DNA of 64,000 nucleotides, taken from NCBI RefSeq assembly GCF_001189295.1, contig NZ_CP012159.1:310001-374000 (forward strand). Direction: 5' to 3'. A program made the translations under genes and the position numbers. This document shows, piece by piece, positions 58,801 through 64,000 of this stretch; the first letter of the stretch is position 1; each line of letters opens with the position of its first letter. The notes beneath the pieces were generated by a model that was not told the DNA's origin, did not search any database, and saw only the letters and a list, made by a program, of their open reading frames with translations. The DNA comes from Chondromyces crocatus (GTDB taxonomy: Bacteria > Myxococcota_A > Polyangia > Polyangiales > Polyangiaceae).

Positions 58801-60668
58801 TAACTCGTGCGGGTGAGCCCCTCGTCGGTGAGGCGCTGGAGGGCGAGCGCGTGGCCGTGACGCTCCGTGAGCTCGTCGAGCATGTCGATGAGGTGGTCGT
58901 AGGGGCGGAGCGCCTTGAGCTCGCGCTTGAAGCGGGCGTCGATCTCGGGGAACACCCAGCGTTCGAGGCCCGGCAGGTGGATCTCGAACATCCAGTGCCG
59001 CCAGTCGATCTTCTCCGGATACCAGATGAACGCGGCGCGCTCGTCGGGGGGCATGCGGTCGAAGGCGGCGCGGGTGTTGGCGCAGGAGAAGACCCAGTCG
59101 CCCTCGGCGGTGAAGGGCTTGAAGACCTCGTTGATCATCGCGGTCTGCGCCTCGACGCGGGCGGCAGATTCGAGGGCCTTGGCGGCGGGCTTGAGGAGTG
59201 CCGCGGCGGGACCGACGCTCGCCTTGCGGAGCAGGCCGCCGAGGCCCTCCAGCGTGTTCGCGATGCGGCGGGAGCCGTGGGTCTCGTACTGCTTGAGGGT
59301 GATGCCCCGCGGCTCGAAGTACTGCGAGATCATGTCGAAGACGGTGGTGCGCTTGCCGTCCTGCACCTGGCGCCGCTTGTAGAGGCCCATCAGCTCCAGG
59401 TAGCGGGTCATGCGGCAGCCATTGCCGTCGGTGGAGCCGTACTGGTACACGGCCGGCGCGGTGCCTTCGATCAGCTCGCAGAGCGAGGCGATCATGCCGC
59501 TGCACACCATGTCGACCGGGATGAGATCGAGGCGGACGTCGTGGTCGCCGAGGATCTGCACCTGGCCCTTGGACATCAGGTAGAGCAAGGGCGCCGAGGT
59601 GTTGATGCCCTCGTTCCAGCCGACGCAGGGGTACTCGCAGGCCGATTCGATCACGGCGGGGCGGACGATGGTGAAGGGCACGCCGGAGGCGGCGAGGACC
59701 TGCTCGCCGATGCTCTTCGTGTACGTGTAGATGTTCGTCCAGCCCCAGAAGAGCGCGCGCTCCTGGCCCGCCTCGGTGAGGTGGTCCTTGATGAACTTGC
59801 GCTTCACCTTGGCCAGCTCGTTGTCGAGGGCGCGGCCGCGGCTGGGTTCGCCGCGCTTCTCCAGGTTGTGCTTGGCCTGGTCGAGGAAGGCGCTCTGCCG
59901 GAAGGCGTCGTCACAGCGCTGGCGGGCTTGCTTGACGATGTCGAGGCACTCGTCGATCTCGCGCTGCGGATCCCAGTGGGATCGTTCGAGGGTGCGCTTG
60001 GGGCAGGAGGCGCCGTACCAGGTGGTCCCTTGCGATCGCGGGAACGGGACTTCCTGGGGGTTGACCTCCTCGATGAGGCCGGAGCGGTAGCCGGCGACGT
60101 AGCAGGTCGAGGTGTGGAGGACGGCGGCGCCGAGGGCGCGCGCCAGCTCGGCGAGGTTCTTGACGCCGAAGGCGTTGACCTCGAGCGCCTCGTCGAGCGG
60201 CGGGTTGAAGTCGACGACGCCGGCCACGTTGACGACGGCGTCGATCTTGCCGGTCAGCGTCGGCAAGAGGCCCGAGAGGCCGAGGAGGGGCTCGACGATG
60301 TCGCCGGCGACGGGGGTGATCTTCTGGCGGATGAAGGCCTCGAAGGCTTCGCCCGGGTGCTGCTCGCGCACGGGATCGAAGACGGGCGAGGGGACGATCT
60401 GCGACCAGAAGCGCTCCTCCGGAGACTGATCGGCCTTGGGCCGGACGAGCAGGTAGAGGTGCTCGATCTCGGGGAAACGAGCCAGCAGCATCGACAACCA
60501 GACCTTGCCGAGGAAGCCGGTGCCGCCGACGACCACCAGCCGCTTGCCCGCGAGGACGCGCGCGGGGTGGAGCGGGGGGCGCTGGGGGCTGCCGTGCGTC
60601 AGGGCGAGGTGGTCGTCGGCCCCCGTCGGGTGGACGCCGTTGGTGCTGCTGTGGAGGCGATCGGTCAT
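55821..60668 (-). CDS. elbD: Multidomain lipid enzyme: acyl-CoA reductase, acyl ligase, ACP, acyltransferase and SCP2 (ElbD-like)
   Basis: About 1615 residues from ATG 60668 (GGAG 5 nt upstream). Residue numbers below count from the upstream in-frame codon at 60692, so subtract 8. A fatty acyl-CoA reductase of the NAD-binding-4 type comes first (GGTGFLGK near 56-63; YTYTK Tyr-Lys near 325). An AMP-dependent ligase follows (YTSGTTGEPKG near 760; GRAKEVIVSANGENVYP near 1030), then an ACP (LGFDSLMGMEL near 1197), a PlsC acyltransferase (NHASHLDMG near 1304; FPEGTRSPDG) and a sterol-carrier-type C-terminus (about 1497-1597). The layout recalls ElbD, the myxobacterial ether-lipid enzyme, which converts acyl chains to alkyl chains and esterifies them; identity is inferred from architecture. 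It begins the operon with the epimerase. Confidence 0.85.
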   Translation of the reverse strand: MTDRLHSSTNGVHPTGADDHLALTHGSPQRPPLHPARVLAGKRLVVVGGTGFLGKVWLSMLLARFPEIEHLYLLVRPKADQSPEERFWSQIVPSPVFDPVREQHPGEAFEAFIRQKITPVAGDIVEPLLGLSGLLPTLTGKIDAVVNVAGVVDFNPPLDEALEVNAFGVKNLAELARALGAAVLHTSTCYVAGYRSGLIEEVNPQEVPFPRSQGTTWYGASCPKRTLERSHWDPQREIDECLDIVKQARQRCDDAFRQSAFLDQAKHNLEKRGEPSRGRALDNELAKVKRKFIKDHLTEAGQERALFWGWTNIYTYTKSIGEQVLAASGVPFTIVRPAVIESACEYPCVGWNEGINTSAPLLYLMSKGQVQILGDHDVRLDLIPVDMVCSGMIASLCELIEGTAPAVYQYGSTDGNGCRMTRYLELMGLYKRRQVQDGKRTTVFDMISQYFEPRGITLKQYETHGSRRIANTLEGLGGLLRKASVGPAAALLKPAAKALESAARVEAQTAMINEVFKPFTAEGDWVFSCANTRAAFDRMPPDERAAFIWYPEKIDWRHWMFEIHLPGLERWVFPEIDARFKRELKALRPYDHLIDMLDELTERHGHALALQRLTDEGLTRTSYLELREAALATATRLRALGLAPGDRVILAGQNQPAWPIAYFGILCAGGVAVPVDPGLEAPQLANIARSSTATIALWDDGVDARIGDTARSTIPGLRTFDLEQFTEPLAEGEGVAQPAYRPHTEDLASVIYTSGTTGEPKGVMLTHGNFTALMAALMPVFPLGARDRVLSVLPLHHTFEFTCGLLLPLSQGARIIYLDELQADRLSEGLRQGRVTAMVGVPALWQMLERRIMARVKEEGKVTETAVGWGMELNRLLGKRFGVNAGRLFFGSVHDALGGNVRYLISGGAALPKDTAEVFSGLGLHLSEGYGLTEASPVLTVAKASARSRAGHVGKPIPGVSIKIQNPDASGVGEVYARGPNVMKGYFGNSEATSQAIDGDGWLHTGDLGKLDKRGQLVIVGRAKEVIVSANGENVYPDDVENLLGKPEQVKELVIVGIDDPRGGERVACLAVPEPLTEGEGAAARTERREKALAALREAIQKLPKAVQPSVVHLYDADLPRTVTRKVKRNEAKEILARLAKASLPPPVEAGASGAVRHALATIANRKAAALSPAMTLKGDLGFDSLMGMELSVALEAQSGRPVDPTRLARCETVGDVEVLMAEAGAAALVTTGHDEVVEEEQEPIRLPPVVADAAKKVLTSAQMGFYGKVMRPTVYGRAYIPHNRNTIVASNHASHLDMGLVKYALGGYGDGLVSLAAQDYFFEDRWRRAYFENLTNLAPFDRKGGLRQALRQAGEVLERGRTVLIFPEGTRSPDGAVHEFKSVIGHLALTHDVDILPVYLGGTFEALPKGRALPTRRGVVARIGPPLTVADLRRLTAGMKPTVAYRKVAELTHKAVLALRDGSVLDLSRVERIDEAEAQKEHPLVTLFREVKARHLPGKVEQAVTYYVTLGPEADAKWTLRVGPESCEVHLGKPEGGQADCVLKTTPEIFTKMIREGYVPGPVEIMSGQVKSNDASLLLLFPRVFALGDSFRPGDGGPGIAPAHEGQAQVEVER

Positions 60669-60808
60669 CATAACTCCGCGAATCCGCGTCAATTCGCGCC
60701 TGGGCCCGGGTGCGTCAAGGCTGTCCTGACGCGAAGGCTGCTACGCGCACCAGGCCGGCGCGCTGCGTCGGGTCGTGCGCCACGAAACTCGGTCGGGCGT
60801 GGCTTATC

Positions 60809-61465
60809 ATGTCGAACGATTTCTCGTCCGAGTTCCTCGTGGAGGGCGTGATGACCAAGGCTTTCGTGCAACCGCCGATGGAGGACGACGCGAGCCGCAC
60901 GTCGTCCGAAGACGATGGGTCGGTGATCCTGCTGGAACCCGAGGAGGCCTCCGGTGAGGGGCATGAGGGGGAGGAAGCGGACGCAGCCGCAGAGACGCTG
61001 CTGGATCTGGTGCTCGCCGAGGCCGCTGCCAGGAGCACGGCCGCTGCGGTGACGCTGCCGGAGCGGGTGGACGGGATCCTGGTGGGCCGGCTCGAGGAGG
61101 TGGGGCCGGCGGGCGCGCGGGTCGTCTTTCCCGGAAGTCCAGCCGAGGGCGTGATCGCGCGGGCGATGGTGCCGCTCACGTCGGCCGAGGTGGGCGCCGA
61201 GGTGGCGCTGATGTTCGAGGGGGGCTCTCCGCAACGGCCTGTGGTGATGGGGCGGATGTTCGTGCCCGGGGCCGCGCCCGGGGTGCAGGCGCAGGTGGAC
61301 ACGGAGCGGGTGGAGCTCGCGGCCGAGAAGGAGATCGTGCTGCGCTGCGGGAAGTCGAGCATCACCCTGACCCGCGCCGGCAAGATCATCATCCGAGGGG
61401 CTTACGTCCTCACGCGGTCGTCCGGGGTGAACCGGATCCAGGGGGGCTCGGTCCAGATCAACTGA
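60809..61465 (+). CDS. DUF6484 protein with VgrG-like tail (type VI secretion associated)
   Basis: About 218 residues from ATG 60809 (ATG 60851 also possible). The N-terminal 55 residues are acidic and helical. A beta domain follows, with GILVGRLEEVGPAGARVVFPG and ARAMVPLTSAEVGAEVALMFE. The C-terminus GKSSITLTRAGKIIIRGAYV and then SSGVNRIQGGSVQIN resembles the tip-proximal beta repeat of VgrG/PAAR-type spike proteins, and I associate this group with DUF6484. No other type VI genes are in the window, so it is an orphan. Divergent from the ElbD-like gene (140 bp between starts). Confidence 0.7.
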   Translation: MSNDFSSEFLVEGVMTKAFVQPPMEDDASRTSSEDDGSVILLEPEEASGEGHEGEEADAAAETLLDLVLAEAAARSTAAAVTLPERVDGILVGRLEEVGPAGARVVFPGSPAEGVIARAMVPLTSAEVGAEVALMFEGGSPQRPVVMGRMFVPGAAPGVQAQVDTERVELAAEKEIVLRCGKSSITLTRAGKIIIRGAYVLTRSSGVNRIQGGSVQIN

Positions 61466-61619
61466 GGCCAGGGGATCGGCGAGGAAGCTGGCTGGCGTGG
61501 GAGGGTCTTGGCGTCACGGGATGAACCGTCGGGTGCCGGGGTGAACCATGGGGCGCGTGGGCGCGTGGGCGCGTGGCGCGTGGGCGTCAGCGGGCGCCGC
61601 GTTCTCGTGAATTTTCTTC

Positions 61620-62400
61620 GGGACGCACGAAGTTCGGTCTCATCGACGCGAATCGCGTTCATGACCACGCGAAGATCTTTCGTGTCACGCGAAGTTGCTT
61701 CGCGTCCACGTGAACCTCCTTCGCGTCCACGCGAAGATCTTTCGTGTCGCACGAAGTTGCTTCGCGTCCACGGAAACTTCCTTCGTGTCGCACGAAGTTG
61801 CTTCGCGTCCACGTGAACCTCCTTCGCGTCCACGCGAAGATCTTTCGTGTCGCACGAAGTTGCTTCGCGTCCACGTGAACCTCCTTCGCGTCCACGCGAA
61901 GATCTTTCGCGTCGCATGAAGTTGCTTCGCGTCCACGTGAACCTCCTTCGCGTCCACGCGAAGATCTTTCGTGTCGCATGAAGTTGCTTCGTGTCCTCAC
62001 GAACGATGTTCGTGAGCACGAAAAGACGCTTCACGACCACGGAAGCGATCCTTCGCGTGGACGCGAAGATCCCTTCGTGTCCTCACGAACCACCCTTCGT
62101 GTGGACGCAAACGATCTTCATGACCACACGAAACACCCTTCGCGTGGACGAGAACGATCTTCATGACCACACGAAACATCCTTCGCGTGGACGCGGAGAT
62201 CCCTTCGTGTCCTCACGAACCATCCTTCGCGTGGACGCGAACGATCTTCATGACCACATGAAACACCCTTCGCGTGGACGCGAACGATCTTCATGACCAC
62301 ACGAACCACCCTTCACGTGGACACGAAGATCCCTTCGTGTCCTCACGAACCACCCTTCGCGTGGACGCGAACGATCTTCGCGTCCTCAGGGCCTCGTCTT
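61620..62400. repeat. Nested array of about 21-bp palindromic units in two blocks of opposite orientation
   Basis: Block 1 (to about 61995) repeats a 62-bp period, GAAG starting at 61691, 61753, 61794, 61856, 61918 and 61980 (one 41-bp short unit), each made of three palindromic units such as TTCGCGTCCACGCGAA. Block 2 (about 62050-62385) repeats a 130-bp period beginning at 62050, 62180 and 62310, with order A-B-A-C-A-C, where A is TTCGCGTGGACGCGAA (the reverse complement of the block 1 core), B is TTCGTGTCCTCACGAA and C is TTCATGACCACACGAA. A 21-bp palindrome (9-bp arms, 61996-62016) separates the blocks. The roughly 21-bp phase places cores on one DNA face. Confidence 0.9.
61996..62016. repeat. 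Perfect inverted repeat at the block boundary
   Basis: CTCACGAAC (61996-62004) and GTTCGTGAG (62008-62016) are exactly complementary around the loop GAT. It lies where the array changes orientation. Confidence 0.8.
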
Positions 62401-62574
62401 GTCTGTACGGAATCAGAAACCGTGTTCTCGATCACTATGACGGGTCGCCGACAGGTGCTTTCTGTCCAGGCTCCATCCGAAGACAGCAGGTCCCTCGGTG
62501 AACTGGTGTCCACACGCACCACCCGGCAGGTGCTACCGCCCTGAGGATGAAAAGCGGCGGCCGGGTGCTTTCGG

Positions 62575-64000
<1,426 letters not shown>

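Larger units (their letters stand above)
61466..62574. other. Intergenic region of 1109 bp dominated by a palindrome array
   Basis: Bounded by the DUF6484 gene (plus) and hutU (minus), which converge. Bases about 61620-62400 are the repeat array listed separately. The 150 bp before it contain GGGCGCGTGG-type repeats (about 61550-61590). Frames open through the array on both strands encode repetitive Arg/Lys/Asp-rich text and are not accepted as genes. No terminator for either gene is certain, though the array is full of hairpins. Confidence 0.75.

Noticed and set aside
57987-60851. Plus-strand frame of about 954 residues opposite the ElbD-like gene
   Set aside because: Antisense shadow of a gene with clear catalytic motifs; composition is Gly/Val/Asp/Arg-rich and repetitive.
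61402-62040. Minus-strand frame of about 212 residues through the palindrome array
   Set aside because: Its residues are produced by the repeats and it overlaps the DUF6484 gene antisense; there is no ribosome-binding site or family signal.
61990-62300. Plus-strand frames of about 60-100 residues in block 2 of the array
   Set aside because: Repeat-encoded Asp/His/Thr/Arg text in every frame; the same repeats remain open in several frames, which is a sign of repeat periodicity rather than coding.
61691-62385. CRISPR array
   Set aside because: The units are tandem without unique spacers; the intervening bases are repeated too. No cas genes are nearby.

Overview
The window is GC-rich (about 70%), densely coded bacterial DNA that reads as a myxobacterium, most likely of the Sorangiineae/Polyangiales group. 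Signs of this are two transmembrane or proline-rich Ser/Thr kinases, several hybrid histidine kinases, large Gly/Ser-rich lipoproteins with MopE-type metal-binding motifs, an ElbD-like multidomain lipid enzyme, and long lipoproteins of unknown function. No rRNA, CRISPR array, insertion sequence or phage module is visible. One tRNA gene, tRNA-Gln(UUG), is present.

Layout. 0-4.4 kb: a truncated membrane protein, then a copper-themed group (a MopE-motif/seven-blade-propeller lipoprotein and two divergent CusF-like proteins). 4.4-8.5 kb: mutM facing a membrane Ser/Thr kinase with a DWG magnesium loop, followed by a repeat- and hairpin-rich gap. 8.5-14.8 kb: a cysteine-cluster protein, an FGE-fold lipoprotein, purN overlapping an FAD oxidoreductase, and a PAS hybrid histidine kinase. 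14.8-18.1 kb: a hybrid kinase overlapping a receiver-adenylate cyclase gene. 18.2-26 kb: a giant DUF3857/transglutaminase protein, an esterase-like lipoprotein and a second Ser/Thr kinase. 26-30.7 kb: a GNAT/FemAB-like protein, a metallophosphoesterase and an ATP-grasp ligase in one operon, divergent from a NamZ-type exo-muramidase. 30.8-39.9 kb: an ECF sigma factor with a 1518-residue anti-sigma/FecR/VIT/vWA protein, an HtrA-like protein without its catalytic residues, a PP2C phosphatase, a second ECF sigma factor with a small membrane partner, and the tRNA. 39.9-46.5 kb: a GYF-like membrane protein, two proteins of unknown function, a glutathione transferase and a GAF/PAS hybrid kinase. 47.1-52.3 kb: an outer-membrane FadL-like channel with two paralogous lipoproteins. 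52.4-60.7 kb: a lipid gene group (PanE-like reductase, diacylglycerol-kinase-like enzyme, NAD-dependent epimerase, and a 1615-residue acyl-CoA reductase/acyl-ligase/ACP/acyltransferase/SCP2 fusion). 60.8-64 kb: a VgrG-tail-like DUF6484 protein, a roughly 0.8-kb nested array of palindromic 21-bp units, and the 3' part of hutU.

Working together. Three units look functionally coherent: the ether-lipid-like group around the ElbD-type fusion, the FadL/twin-lipoprotein operon as a possible hydrophobic-compound transport unit, and the ATP-grasp/phosphoesterase/GNAT operon as a possible amide-bond-forming envelope modification unit. Regulation is heavy: two ECF sigma factors, two Ser/Thr kinases, one PP2C phosphatase, three hybrid histidine kinases and one cyclase in 64 kb. 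All functional calls come from reading motifs by eye; no database search was possible.
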